The translations under genes and the position numbers were made by a program. From positions 22,679-86,678 of the forward strand of contig JAFIFU010000011.1 in the NCBI GenBank assembly GCA_020831885.1: 64,000 bases of DNA. The letters are read 5' to 3'. The notes below the pieces were generated by a model. The model saw only the letters and a list, made by a program, of their open reading frames with translations, did no database searches and had not been told where the DNA came from. Below are positions 15,193 through 24,448 of the stretch, piece by piece; positions within the stretch are counted from its first letter, which is position 1, and each line of letters begins with the position of its first letter. The stretch is from Ectothiorhodospiraceae bacterium (lineage in GTDB: Bacteria > Pseudomonadota > Gammaproteobacteria > Nitrococcales > Aquisalimonadaceae).

Positions 15193-16716
15193 TCAGTGAC
15201 GGCTGTCCTGCAGTGAACCCAGCGTGCGGATCCATGCCCCTTCGGCACGCAGATCGGCGGGCAGTTCCTCCAGGGCTGCACGGGCCCGGTCGCGGTCCGG
15301 GTAGTCTCCGGTGATCACCACGTACCAGTTCCGCCCGTCCCGCCGTGTGCGGAGCAACCGCGTTGAGACGCCCTGCGTCCGTTCACTGACAAACCCCTCC
15401 AGGGCCTGCCGGTTGTGGGCGGCAATGAGCTGGATGGTGTAGTGTTCTGCCGGCCGCGTGGCGAGCCAGTCGCCGTCGCCGCCGGGGGTGTCGGCATCCG
15501 GGGCGGGGTCCTGCTCCGGCGGGAGCGCGGCGTCGGCCGTGGTGGGCTCCGGTTCGCCGGGCGATGGTTCCCCGGCCAGGGATTGCGGATCGGCGGGCTC
15601 GATCACGGGGGTGGCCGGTTCTTCGCCGTCCGGCTCCCGCACCGGTGCAGGCGGTTCGTCGTCCCGCTCCGTCATCGGGGCATCCTCCCGGATCCGCCAG
15701 TCCGGGATGGAATCCGGGCGCCATCCGGCCCGACCCGCATCCTCCCCCGCGGCGGATGAGCCCGCGCTGTCCGGGGGCGTCCCGATCAGCACCGGTGGGT
15801 CCTGCGTCAAGGCCGTGTCCGGCTCCATCGGGAGCGAAGCCTCATCCGGGCGCAACATCAGGGCGACGATCAGCACGGTGAACAGCAGCGCCGCCGCCAG
15901 GAGCCCGGTTGTCCGTCGGCTCGGCCTTCGGGCCAGGGGTTGCCATGGGCCGGCGCTGCCGGTGGCGGGGTGCGGGCGGGCCAGCGCCTGCAGGCACGCC
16001 CCCGGCACCTTGTCGGGAAGCCCGCCGGTCTGCCGGTGAATGAACTCCGGGTCCAGCAGTGCCCCCGCCGGGCCGCCAATGCCCCCGACCCGGGCCAGTT
16101 CCCGTGCCACGTAGTCAGCCACCTGGTCCACCGTCCACGGCTCCAGATGGAGCGCCTGGAGCCGCGGCATACCCGGCGGTCGCCGGGTGAGGTGTTCCAG
16201 CCGTTCCTCCAGTTCCGGTTCCCCGGCCAGCAACAGGGCCGGGCCCAGGTATTCCCGGCCGTCGTGGTTCTGCAGGCCGACCAGCGTTTTCAGCGTGGCA
16301 TCGTCCAGTTCCCCGGCGTGATCCACCAGCAAGGCGGGCCGTTCCCCGGTTCGGGCAAGCCCGTCCAGTCCGTCCGTGACCCAGGCCACCAGTGTGGGGC
16401 CGGAGATCACCGGCCCTGCCGGAAGCCCGTAGGCCCGCAGGCAGGCCTGGCAGATGTCGTCCGCGGTCAGCCGATGCCGTCCGTCCAGTCTTAGCGGGCG
16501 CAGCCCTGTACCGGGGCGATGTTCCAGCTCCGTGAGCACGCGACTGAGGCCCGCGCCCGCCGGACCGGTGATCACGACAATGTCGCGACTGAACTGCAGC
16601 AACTGCACCAGTAGATCCAGCCGGGCCTCCATGGCAGGGTCCGGCGGCATGGCGGCACTGCTGAAAGGCTGTGCGTTGAGCCCGAGTTCCCTCAGGCGTG
16701 CCTCATCCAGATGCAT
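15193..16716 (-). CDS. AAA-ATPase-like protein with C-terminal SPOR domain (DamX/ExeA-like)
   Basis: The 507-residue protein has an AAA/ExeA-like N-terminal domain (residues ~5-240), one transmembrane segment (LLAAALLFTVLIVALML, ~residues 275-295), an acidic Pro/Glu-rich periplasmic linker and a C-terminal SPOR domain (YTIQLIAAHNRQALEGFV) that should bind denuded septal peptidoglycan. The P-loop reads GPAGAGLSRVL, with Leu-Ser where Lys-Ser/Thr is expected, so ATP hydrolysis is doubtful. Start MHLDEARLRELGL was chosen because the family begins this way; the frame extends to 16797. A cell-division role is inferred from the SPOR domain. Confidence 0.75.
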   Translation of the reverse strand: MHLDEARLRELGLNAQPFSSAAMPPDPAMEARLDLLVQLLQFSRDIVVITGPAGAGLSRVLTELEHRPGTGLRPLRLDGRHRLTADDICQACLRAYGLPAGPVISGPTLVAWVTDGLDGLARTGERPALLVDHAGELDDATLKTLVGLQNHDGREYLGPALLLAGEPELEERLEHLTRRPPGMPRLQALHLEPWTVDQVADYVARELARVGGIGGPAGALLDPEFIHRQTGGLPDKVPGACLQALARPHPATGSAGPWQPLARRPSRRTTGLLAAALLFTVLIVALMLRPDEASLPMEPDTALTQDPPVLIGTPPDSAGSSAAGEDAGRAGWRPDSIPDWRIREDAPMTERDDEPPAPVREPDGEEPATPVIEPADPQSLAGEPSPGEPEPTTADAALPPEQDPAPDADTPGGDGDWLATRPAEHYTIQLIAAHNRQALEGFVSERTQGVSTRLLRTRRDGRNWYVVITGDYPDRDRARAALEELPADLRAEGAWIRTLGSLQDSRH

Positions 16717-16796
16717 GGCGGTCTTGGTTGTTCCGATGGGTGTGCGCCGGTACCGCCGTCTGTGACCGGACCGCGTCTCCGGCGGCGGCTCAGCCA

Positions 16797-16826
16797 TACT
16801 AACCCTTTCAGTCTGAAAGGGTAGTA
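16797..16826. terminator. Strong intergenic hairpin between two minus-strand genes
   Basis: TACTA-a-CCCTTTCA and TGAAAGGG-TAGTA form a 13-bp stem with one bulged A and a 3-nt GTC loop. It separates the end of the HDOD gene (16851) from the start of the AAA-SPOR gene (16716) on the minus strand. No T-tract follows on either strand, so it may be a weak terminator, an mRNA stabiliser or an operator. Confidence 0.5.
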
Positions 16827-16850
16827 ACTATCCTGCCTGCCAGTGCTTCC

Positions 16851-18398
16851 CTAGTGCCAGCTTGCGGAGGACGGATTCAGGGGCTGTCTGGCCAGGGTCC
16901 TGGTGATGCCTTCCTTCAATGCGGTCGACGTTCTACGGAAACGGTCATAGCTCCGGGCATCCAGTCCGCAACCCTGGCCCCTCCGGTCGGCGTAGAGCAG
17001 TCCGAACAGGCGGCCGTCGACGCGGATCGGCGCCAGGTAGGCCCCCTGCCGGTCCAGCAGTTGGTAGGCGATGGTCCGGCTCTTCCGCTGCAGGACGTCC
17101 ACCTGGTTCGCGGTCAGCCAGTGGGGTTCACCATCGGCGAGCTGATGGGCCAGTGCCGAACCGGGGTGCACGGGCAGATCCACCTGCAGCAGCAACGGTT
17201 CACCCTCCCAGCCCACCGCCATGTACGGGTGAAGCAGCTCGCCGTGGGAATCGGCAATCAGGAACAGGCTCCGGTTCAGGCCGCAGGCGTGATGCAACGC
17301 CCGAAGCGCCAGTGCGATCGGTGGGTCGAAGGGGTCCACCCGCCGGTGTTGCTGGCCCAGCTCCTGGCGGATGCGGGAGTCGCCGCCCTGTCGGCAGCTT
17401 TCCAGCAGCCGATCCAGGAGTTGCCGCTGGGGCAGCAGGCAGAAGGCCGTTTCACCGGTCGCCGGCTGTGGCCGGGAGCGTGGCCGTGTTCCCGGTTCCC
17501 GGGCCAGAGGCGCCCAGGCCGGCGGTAACGGGTCCGGCCAGTTATCCAGGGCCCGGGCGGTGGTCTTCTGGACGATCGTCCGGGCGTTCTGTTCGTCTCC
17601 GCCCAGGTAAACGCCCAGGGTGCTCATCAGCGCGTCGATCCCGGGATGGTCCCAGCCATGGGGAGCCAGCGCCGTCAGCCGGAATGCCAGATTGATCCCC
17701 AGTGCCCGGTTGCCCACGATCTTGTTGGGTAGCAACTGTTCGGTGACCATGGCGGGCAGGCGCCAGTGTTGCACGAGCATGGCCCCCAACTCGCCTGAAT
17801 AGAAACCCAACTGGACGTACTCCGCGTCGGGGCGCAGATGCCCTTCATGACCCGACAGTTCACATGCGGCGTGCATGGCGTCCGCCTCATGCTGCCATAG
17901 CAGCAGGGTGGCCACCGGGGCCAGGGTTGCCGCGGTCCGGATCTCCGTCGGCAGGATGTCCTTGCGGATCTCCGCCCAGGCGTGGGCGTGGCAGGCCGCA
18001 TGGTAGGCGGCCGCGTTCTCTGCCAGGAACCCGTCGAGACCCGGTTGATCCAGGGCGGATTCCACGTCCGCGTACGCGTCGATCAGGGTCAGCGTGCGGG
18101 TGAGCCCCAGCATCATCACGGCTTGCTCCACCGTGGTGGTGCGGGCGTCCAGGTGACGGTGATGATGCCGGTTGGCTTCCCGCAGGAGATTGACGCACAG
18201 CGCGGGATCCCGGTACGCCAGTTCACCCAGTGTGCGCGCGTCGTCGATGCTGTCCCGGGTTGCCGCGGCAGCCTGCCGGGTCGTCGCCATGATGGGAAGT
18301 GCGGTATTGCCCAGGGCTCCGAGCCAGTCTTCCACCCGGCGGCGGGAATCGGTTTCCACCGGTCTGTCTCCCCTTAGGTTTTTGGTTTTTGTCGACAT
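16851..18398 (-). CDS. HDOD-domain signalling protein with C-terminal GAF-like region
   Basis: The 515-residue protein has an HDOD domain (residues ~25-230; VEQAVMMLGLTRTLTLIDA is typical). The HD metal-binding residues are not conserved, as is normal for HDOD. A spacer follows, then a C-terminal region (~345-500) with GAF-like features (AYLAPIRVDGRLFGLLYADR). HDOD proteins often act in motility and stress signalling; the position between the chemotaxis genes and motAB fits this but does not prove it. The ATG at 18398 has only a weak purine-rich Shine-Dalgarno. Confidence 0.78.
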   Translation of the reverse strand: MSTKTKNLRGDRPVETDSRRRVEDWLGALGNTALPIMATTRQAAAATRDSIDDARTLGELAYRDPALCVNLLREANRHHHRHLDARTTTVEQAVMMLGLTRTLTLIDAYADVESALDQPGLDGFLAENAAAYHAACHAHAWAEIRKDILPTEIRTAATLAPVATLLLWQHEADAMHAACELSGHEGHLRPDAEYVQLGFYSGELGAMLVQHWRLPAMVTEQLLPNKIVGNRALGINLAFRLTALAPHGWDHPGIDALMSTLGVYLGGDEQNARTIVQKTTARALDNWPDPLPPAWAPLAREPGTRPRSRPQPATGETAFCLLPQRQLLDRLLESCRQGGDSRIRQELGQQHRRVDPFDPPIALALRALHHACGLNRSLFLIADSHGELLHPYMAVGWEGEPLLLQVDLPVHPGSALAHQLADGEPHWLTANQVDVLQRKSRTIAYQLLDRQGAYLAPIRVDGRLFGLLYADRRGQGCGLDARSYDRFRRTSTALKEGITRTLARQPLNPSSASWH

Positions 18399-18519
18399 CT
18401 TTTACACAAGCATGGCGGCGATAAGGGGAAATTGGAAGCGCTTTGAGACATGGGTCGCCGTTCCACGGTGTCGCATCCGTATCATGACAGGTCAGAGACC
18501 GTGGATGTCGGCCGGGGGG

Positions 18520-18546
18520 TTGAGAAATTCCGTCCGCCGCCGATGA
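18520..18546 (+). promoter_or_regulatory. Possible weak sigma-28 promoter for motAB
   Basis: TTGAGAAA, 11 bp, then GCCGATGA at 18539-18546. The -10 part matches the FliA element GCCGATAA in seven of eight bases. The -35 part is poor. It is about 70 bp upstream of motA. Support is much weaker than for the two chemoreceptor promoters. Confidence 0.3.
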
Positions 18547-18616
18547 ACAGAAGGGACGACGCCGATGTGCGAACCGCGTGACACGGAACTGGACTGAAGC
18601 TCAGTTGGGGTAATCG

Positions 18617-19471
18617 ATGATCTTGGTTTTCGGGTTTTTCCTGGTGGTGTTTGCCGTGCTGACCGGGTACGGCCTCCACGGCGGCAGCATTGCCCTTCTG
18701 TGGCAGCCGCTGGAGCTGCTGATCATTTTCGGCGCGGCCACAGGGGCATTCCTGATCGCCAATCCGCTCAAGGTCATCAAACAGACCGGAGCGATGATCC
18801 CGGCCATGTTCAAGGGTTCCATCTATACCAAGGAGCTCTACATGGAGCTCCTGGCCATGCTCTATGAGCTGTTTTACAAGGCGCAACGGGAGGGTTTGCT
18901 GGCCATCGAGGCGGATATCGACGAACCGGAGAACAGCGAGCTGTTCCAGCGCTACCCCCGGGTCATGGCCCACCATGACGCCATGGAATTCCTGATCGAC
19001 TACCTGCGGCTCATGGTCGGCGGCAGCATGAACCCCCACGAGCTGGAAAGCCTCATGGACGTGGAGCTGGAAACGCACCACCAGGAGGCGGAGCTGCCGG
19101 CACATGCGGTCCATCGGGTCGCCGACGCCCTTCCCGGGTTCGGGATCATCGCGGCGGTGCTCGGCATCATTATCGCCATGGGCTCCATCGACGGGCCGGT
19201 GCACGTCATCGGCGAGCTGGTGGCGGTGGCGCTGATCGGCACCTTCCTGGGGATCCTGGCCGGTTACTCCTTCGTGGGGCCGTTGTCCGCTGCCATGGAA
19301 CACAAGGCCCGGGAGAAAACCAAGTTTCTGGAAGTGATCAAGGCCACCATCGTGGCCATCCTGAACGGCTACAAACCGGTGCTGGCGGTGGAGTTCGGTC
19401 GTAAGGTCATGTACGAAAGCGAGCGGCCGAGCTTCCAGGAGCTGGAAGACTTCGTCAAGCAGCGGAAATAA
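18617..19471 (+). CDS. motA: Flagellar stator subunit MotA
   Basis: Proton-channel stator subunit, 284 residues, close in length to E. coli MotA. There are four hydrophobic segments: residues ~2-20 and 30-50, and a pair at ~165-220 with PGFGIIAAVLGIIIAMGS and LVAVALIGTFLGILAGY. The cytoplasmic loop (residues ~70-160) should contact FliG. The ATG follows a GGGG-rich stretch. motB follows after 21 bp. The proteins resemble the proton-type MotAB more than PomAB, judged by length and by the MotB N-terminus. Confidence 0.95.
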   Translation: MILVFGFFLVVFAVLTGYGLHGGSIALLWQPLELLIIFGAATGAFLIANPLKVIKQTGAMIPAMFKGSIYTKELYMELLAMLYELFYKAQREGLLAIEADIDEPENSELFQRYPRVMAHHDAMEFLIDYLRLMVGGSMNPHELESLMDVELETHHQEAELPAHAVHRVADALPGFGIIAAVLGIIIAMGSIDGPVHVIGELVAVALIGTFLGILAGYSFVGPLSAAMEHKAREKTKFLEVIKATIVAILNGYKPVLAVEFGRKVMYESERPSFQELEDFVKQRK

Positions 19472-19492
19472 GGGCATTCCGAGGGGCGGATC

Positions 19493-20353
19493 GTGGAAGA
19501 CAAGACGCGCCCGATCATCGTCAAGCGCATCAAGAAGGTTCAGGGTGGACACCACGGTGGATCCTGGAAAGTGGCGCTGGCGGACTTCATGACCGCCATG
19601 TTCGCCATGTTCCTGGTGCTCTGGCTGGTCACCGCCATGGACGAGTCGCAGCGGCGGGGTATCGCCGACTATTTCCGCAACCCCACGGCCATCGATGGCC
19701 GTTCAGGGCCCGGGCAGCCATCGGTGCTGGATTTCGAGGGGGGCACGGATCTGCCCATTGACATGGGGCCGTCGCAGCAACAGATCGCCGACGGCTACGA
19801 CATGCTTGATGTCCTGGATGAATGGGAGCAGTTCCAGGAGGAGCAACTGGAGAGTCTGCAGGCGGACCTGGAGGCGGCCATCGAGAAAAGCCAGGCGCTG
19901 GAGCCGTTCAAGGATCAGTTGCTGCTGGATATCACGCCGGAGGGTCTGCGCATCCAGTTGGTGGACAAACGCAACCGCCCCATGTTTGATCTCGGCTCGC
20001 CGGTGTTGCGTGACTACGCCGATTCCATCCTTCGCGAACTGGCCGGGGTGATCAACCGGGTGCCGAACCGGATCAGTATCGCCGGCCATACCGACGCCGT
20101 GGGCTTCAGCAATGGCCGTGATTACGACAACTGGGAGTTGTCCGCCGACCGGGCCAACGCAGCCCGCCGAACGCTGCTGGCCGGGGGGACGGAGCCGGGA
20201 CGCATCGCCCAGGTGGTGGGGTTGGCCGATACCGTGCTGTTCGACCGGGAGGATCCGTACAACCCGATCAACCGTCGCATCAGCATCACCGTTCTGAAGC
20301 CGGACGCCGAGAAGGCCATCTTCGAGCGGGAGGGCGCACGGCAGTTTCCGTGA
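19493..20353 (+). CDS. motB: Flagellar stator subunit MotB
   Basis: Stator subunit anchoring the proton channel to peptidoglycan, 286 residues. The N-terminus is basic (KRIKKVQGGHHGGSWKVA), then one transmembrane helix contains the proton-binding Asp (ADFMTAMFAMFLVLWL, D31). The periplasmic part carries an OmpA-like domain with ISIAGHTDAVGF and LSADRANAARR. The start is GTG at 19493, preceded by GAGGGG. It pairs with motA immediately upstream. Confidence 0.95.
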   Translation: MEDKTRPIIVKRIKKVQGGHHGGSWKVALADFMTAMFAMFLVLWLVTAMDESQRRGIADYFRNPTAIDGRSGPGQPSVLDFEGGTDLPIDMGPSQQQIADGYDMLDVLDEWEQFQEEQLESLQADLEAAIEKSQALEPFKDQLLLDITPEGLRIQLVDKRNRPMFDLGSPVLRDYADSILRELAGVINRVPNRISIAGHTDAVGFSNGRDYDNWELSADRANAARRTLLAGGTEPGRIAQVVGLADTVLFDREDPYNPINRRISITVLKPDAEKAIFEREGARQFP

Positions 20354-20381
20354 CACGCCACGTGAACGCGTCAACGCCGGC

Positions 20382-20408
20382 TCAACTTTCCGCCGGTCCG
20401 GCCGATAA
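20382..20408 (+). promoter_or_regulatory. Sigma-28 (FliA) promoter of the first chemoreceptor gene
   Basis: TCAACTTT at 20382-20389, an 11-bp spacer, then GCCGATAA at 20401-20408. The -10 element is a perfect match to the sigma-28 consensus and the -35 differs from TCAAGTTT by one base. It lies between motB and the receptor gene and predicts a leader of about 200 nt. Confidence 0.72.
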
Positions 20409-20423
20409 CACGAATACGACGGA

Positions 20424-20490
20424 TTTGCTGCCCAAACCCGCAGCAAACCCGGCATCGCGTGTCAGCGGATACCGTGCCACGCGATGCCGG
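20424..20490 (+). promoter_or_regulatory. Two hairpins in the receptor mRNA leader
   Basis: TTTGCTG/CAGCAAA (20424-20430, 20441-20447) forms one small stem. CCGGCATCGCGTG and its exact complement (20449-20461, 20478-20490) form a 13-bp stem with a 16-nt loop. No T-tract follows. Both lie downstream of the predicted sigma-28 start, so they would be in the 5' leader. They may instead terminate readthrough from motB. Confidence 0.5.
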
Positions 20491-20623
20491 TTCCCGTGCC
20501 GCCGTCCCGGCCTCCCCTGAAGGGGCCGGATCCCGGGCCGAAACCCCGCCCATGAACCAGCATGCGAGTGTGCCCGCGGCTGTACCGCGTGCTGCCCGCG
20601 CAGAATGTCTTGGGGGAAGAGTC

Positions 20624-22678
20624 ATGCGTGCAAGCAAATTGCTTGGTCCGTCCGCCGGTCTCATGAACCGCCTGCGCTTTCCGGTGAAGTTCGGATTGCT
20701 GTTCGCGGTGGTGATGGTGCCGCTGCTGGCCTTGGGGTCCCTGTTTATCCGGGATATGAACGAAAGCATCCGGTTCGACGCCGGCGAGCGCACCGGGTTG
20801 GAGTACGTGATGGCGGTCCGCAATGCCATCGAGCCCCTGCAGCAGCACCGGGGCATCATGGCCGCGGTGCTCGGCGGCAACGAGGCGGCCCGTGGGCGGG
20901 CGCGGGAGATCCGGGCCGATGTCGAGGAAGCCGTCGGCGGCCTGGTGGAAACCGATGCCCGGTTGGGCGGGGTATTGGACACCGGCAACCGGGTGGGGCG
21001 CATCCAGCGGGAATGGAATGGCCTGCAGGCCGACCTGGCGCGGTTGGATGTGGCTGGGAGCACCGAGCGGCACACCGGACTGGTTGCCGAGTTGCTGGCC
21101 CTGGCGCGGCATGTGTCCGATACCTCCGGGATCACGCTGGACCCCTACCTGGATCGCTTCTACCTGGGCGATATGGTGATGGGCCGATTGCTGAGTCTCA
21201 CCGAAACCATGGGACAGTCCCGGGCGCTGGCGGCGGCCGGTGCCGCCACGGGAGGGCTGACCCCGGATCAGCACACCCGGCTTGCCGTGCTGGCGCATAA
21301 CATGCAGGACCTCAATGACGGTCTGCGCAGCGGCATGGAGGCCGTGCTCGCGGAGAATCCGGCGCTGGCGGGCGAACTGGAGGGGCGTTACCGCACCAAT
21401 ACCGCTGCCGTGGATGCCCTGTCCACGCTGCTTCGGGAGGAGTTCCTGGAGGCGGATCGCGTCACCATCGGTGCCCAGGAGGTGTTCGATCAGGCAACGA
21501 CCGCCATTGACGACACCTTCCGTCTGTACGATGCCGCCGTTCCGGTCATGGATTCTCTGCTGGAGGCGAGCCTGTCCGGTGCCACGCTGGCACGGAATAC
21601 CGCCCTGGCCATCGCCGTGCTCGCCCTGGTCCTGGTGGCGTACCTGTTCGCAGGCCTGTATCAGTCCATCTACTCCGTGGTGGAGCGCATCGGGGTTGCC
21701 ACCCGCAGCCTGGCCGACGGCGATCTGAGCACCCGCGTGGAGGCCACCACGCGGGACGAATTGCGGGGAGTGGTGGATGGGTTCAACCACGTGGCGACCT
21801 CCTTCGAGTCCCTGATTCACGAGATCACCGAGGTGACCAACCAACTGGCGTCGGCCTCGGAGGAGTTGTCCACGGCGGCCCGGGAGAGTGCCGGTATCGT
21901 GGAGCAACAGCGGCATGAAACCGAGCAGGTGAGTTCGGCCATGAACGAGATGGCGGCCACGGTGCAGGAGGTGGCCCAGAGCGCCAGCGGCGCGGCGGAG
22001 GCCACCGGCACCACCGGCGAGCAGGCCAAGCGCGGACTGGAGGTGGTGACCCGGGCATCGGAATGCATTGCGGAGCTGGCGGCCGAGGTGGAGAATGCCG
22101 CCCGGGCCATTCGCCAGGTGTCCGGCGAGACCGAGAGCATCAGCAAGGTGATCGATGTGATCAACGGTATTGCTGATCAGACCAATCTGCTAGCCCTGAA
22201 CGCCGCCATCGAGGCGGCCCGTGCCGGGGAGAGCGGGCGCGGGTTCTCGGTGGTGGCAGAGGAGGTCAGGGATCTTGCCTCCCGCACCCAGCAATCCACG
22301 GAAGAGATCAAGTCCATCATCGAGCGGTTGCAGTCCTCCGTGGCGGAATCGGTGCAGGTGATGGAGCGTAATCGGGAGCAGGCGCAGAATGGGGTGGATC
22401 AGGCCAACCAGGCCGCCCACAGCCTGAAGGACATTGCCGAATCGGTCACCCACGTGGACCAGATGACCGCCCAGATCGCCACCGCGGCCGAGCAGCAGAG
22501 TGCCACGGCGGAGGAGATCAACCGCAGCGTGACGCGGATCGGCGAAAGCGCCGAGGGTGCGGCCAGTGGCTCCGGTCAGGTGACCGCGGCCAGCGAGGAA
22601 CTGGCCCGCATGGCCGCCAGCCTTCAGGACCAGGCGGCCCGTTTCTCCATCGGTGGTCCCGGCAGCCGGGCCGGATGA
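20624..22678 (+). CDS. Methyl-accepting chemotaxis protein with large periplasmic domain
   Basis: Transmembrane chemoreceptor of 684 residues. A first membrane helix (~residues 20-42) is followed by a helical periplasmic sensor of roughly 280 residues, a second membrane helix ([20 protein letters not shown]), a HAMP domain and the cytoplasmic signalling hairpin. The tip is the conserved [20 protein letters not shown]. The ligand is not predictable. ATG 20624 was chosen for its GGGGGAAGAG Shine-Dalgarno; the frame extends to 20459 with no such site. It is controlled by the FliA promoter at 20382. Confidence 0.92.
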   Translation: MRASKLLGPSAGLMNRLRFPVKFGLLFAVVMVPLLALGSLFIRDMNESIRFDAGERTGLEYVMAVRNAIEPLQQHRGIMAAVLGGNEAARGRAREIRADVEEAVGGLVETDARLGGVLDTGNRVGRIQREWNGLQADLARLDVAGSTERHTGLVAELLALARHVSDTSGITLDPYLDRFYLGDMVMGRLLSLTETMGQSRALAAAGAATGGLTPDQHTRLAVLAHNMQDLNDGLRSGMEAVLAENPALAGELEGRYRTNTAAVDALSTLLREEFLEADRVTIGAQEVFDQATTAIDDTFRLYDAAVPVMDSLLEASLSGATLARNTALAIAVLALVLVAYLFAGLYQSIYSVVERIGVATRSLADGDLSTRVEATTRDELRGVVDGFNHVATSFESLIHEITEVTNQLASASEELSTAARESAGIVEQQRHETEQVSSAMNEMAATVQEVAQSASGAAEATGTTGEQAKRGLEVVTRASECIAELAAEVENAARAIRQVSGETESISKVIDVINGIADQTNLLALNAAIEAARAGESGRGFSVVAEEVRDLASRTQQSTEEIKSIIERLQSSVAESVQVMERNREQAQNGVDQANQAAHSLKDIAESVTHVDQMTAQIATAAEQQSATAEEINRSVTRIGESAEGAASGSGQVTAASEELARMAASLQDQAARFSIGGPGSRAG

Positions 22679-22740
22679 CGCATGGCAACGCGTCCCCCGG
22701 CGGGCATCGCCGGGGGTGTTCTTTCCGATGACCGTGAGTC

Positions 22741-22767
22741 TCAAGTTCGGGGCAATCCGGCCGACCA
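22741..22767 (+). promoter_or_regulatory. Sigma-28 (FliA) promoter of the second chemoreceptor gene
   Basis: TCAAGTTC (22741-22748), an 11-bp spacer, then GCCGACCA (22760-22767). It matches the consensus TCAAGTTT-N11-GCCGATAA with three mismatches and exact spacing. It lies about 105 bp upstream of the receptor start. Confidence 0.6.
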
Positions 22768-22872
22768 CAAGAGGTAATGAGGTTGAAGTGCCTGTGGGTT
22801 GCCGGTCCGCTTGTGCCGGCGGCGGGCGCAAACGGGCCCGTACAGGGCTGGCCGATACATGGGAAACAGGAC

Positions 22873-24168
22873 ATGCGACAGCAACTGACCGGCAGCATTC
22901 GGAACAAGCTCCTTGTCACCACAGGCATCGGCACGGCGCTGCTCCTTGCCGCGGTGGTTTACGGTGTGGCCCATCTTTACGGCAGCCTGCTGACCTATCA
23001 GGAAATGGCTGCCAGCCAGCCGCACCTGGCGGAGGAGATCGCCCGGCAGGATGCGCTGACAAACCGGGGAATTCTCATGTCCGCGGGGCTGATGGCCCTG
23101 GCCATCCTGGTTGCTTTCGTGGCGTTTCTGCGCCTGGTGCAGCGGCAGATCGTCGGCCCCGCCCAGCAACTGGTAAGGGATCTGGAACGCCTGGCGGCGG
23201 GCGACTTCTCCCGTCCGGTTGCCTGCACCACCCACGACGAGCTGGGCCAGGTGGCACGCAGCGCTCAGCACATCCAGGACCAGTTGGGCGCCATGATCGG
23301 CCAGGTGCGTGGCGCCGTGGAACAGTTGGCCACCGCCGCCGGTCAGCTTTCGGCGGTGGCGGACAGCAGCGCCCGCGGGGCGGAGGAACAGCAAGCGGAG
23401 ATCAGCCGGGTGGCCACCGCCATGCGGGAGATGGCCGGTACCGTGCAGGAGGTGGCCAGCAGCGCCGCGGAAGCGTCCGAGGCCACCGGGGACGCGGAAC
23501 GGGCGTCCAGTGCGGGCCGTGCGCTGGTGACCGAATCCGCCGACGCGGTGCGCAAGCTGGCGGAGGCCATGGAGCATTCAGCCACCAGTGTGGACGCCCT
23601 GGATCGCCAGAACGCGTCCATCGACGACGTCCTCACCGTTATCCACGAGGTGGCGGAGCAGACCAATCTGCTGGCCCTCAACGCCGCCATTGAGGCCGCC
23701 CGGGCCGGCGAGCAGGGCCGGGGGTTCGCTGTGGTGGCGGAGGAGGTGCGGGGCCTGGCCATGCGAACGCAGCAGTCCACCCAGGAAATCCGCCGTATCA
23801 TCGATGATCTGCGCACCAGTACCCGGGATACGGTGGACCTCATCCGCAGCAGTCACGATCAGACCCAGGCCCTGGTGGATCAGGTGAACCGCTCAGGCGA
23901 TGCACTGGCGGAGATCGATGCCTCCGTTCAGCGGGTCAATGACATGAATGCCCGGATCGCCAGCGCCGCCGAAGAACAGAGCGCCACGGCCGATGCCGTC
24001 AGCGAACAGCTCGTGACCATCAATGCCTCCGCCGATACGGGCGCGGAGCAGGCCAATACCACCCGGGTGGCCAGCAACGATCTGGCAGCGCTGGCCGGCG
24101 AGCTGCGTCAGCATGTGGAGGGCTTCCGCCTGGCCGCCACCGCTGCCGGGTCGAACGCCGCTGGCTGA
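22873..24168 (+). CDS. Short methyl-accepting chemotaxis protein with minimal periplasmic loop
   Basis: Chemoreceptor of 431 residues. The two membrane helices (residues ~15-37 and ~66-86) are separated by a periplasmic loop of only about 30 residues, so it probably senses membrane, energy or cytoplasmic signals, or works through partners. HAMP follows, then the signalling tip [23 protein letters not shown] 22873 ([14 protein letters not shown]) has an AACAGGAC site; the frame extends to 22777, but that part lacks a recognisable Shine-Dalgarno. Confidence 0.9.
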   Translation: MRQQLTGSIRNKLLVTTGIGTALLLAAVVYGVAHLYGSLLTYQEMAASQPHLAEEIARQDALTNRGILMSAGLMALAILVAFVAFLRLVQRQIVGPAQQLVRDLERLAAGDFSRPVACTTHDELGQVARSAQHIQDQLGAMIGQVRGAVEQLATAAGQLSAVADSSARGAEEQQAEISRVATAMREMAGTVQEVASSAAEASEATGDAERASSAGRALVTESADAVRKLAEAMEHSATSVDALDRQNASIDDVLTVIHEVAEQTNLLALNAAIEAARAGEQGRGFAVVAEEVRGLAMRTQQSTQEIRRIIDDLRTSTRDTVDLIRSSHDQTQALVDQVNRSGDALAEIDASVQRVNDMNARIASAAEEQSATADAVSEQLVTINASADTGAEQANTTRVASNDLAALAGELRQHVEGFRLAATAAGSNAAG

Positions 24169-24248
24169 TCCTGCGCCCGACCTGGCGAGGTGGCTGCCAT
24201 CAGGGTGGTGGCCCAGGGGGCCAGCCTTCCCGCCCGCGCCCGGGCGAC

Positions 24249-24277
24249 TTGAGAAAAGGGCCGATCGGCTATAAAAT
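24249..24277 (+). promoter_or_regulatory. Possible sigma-70 promoter of the infC operon
   Basis: TTGAGA at 24249-24254, 17 bp, and TAAAAT at 24272-24277, within a GC-rich gap. It would give an infC leader of about 165 nt. No gene lies between 24169 and 24448 and no other signal was recognised there. Confidence 0.5.
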
Positions 24278-24448
24278 CCGCGGGCACACGCTTCGGAAGC
24301 TCCGCCGTGCGGGTACGCCCGGTGCCCGGATTCGCTATCCGGCTCCGCCGCGGTACGGGCCAGATCGGGTGGGATCCTGGATTCCGCCCGTCGTCGTATT
24401 TGCGATGTCTGGTGGAGGCGGAACGGACGTTACTAGGAGGATTGCACT

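Noticed and set aside
13914..15314. A 466-codon plus-strand frame across fhlB and fliK
   Set aside because: Its translation is low-complexity, Arg/Gln/Gly-rich and unlike any family, while the minus strand encodes recognisable FliK and FlhB-like proteins.
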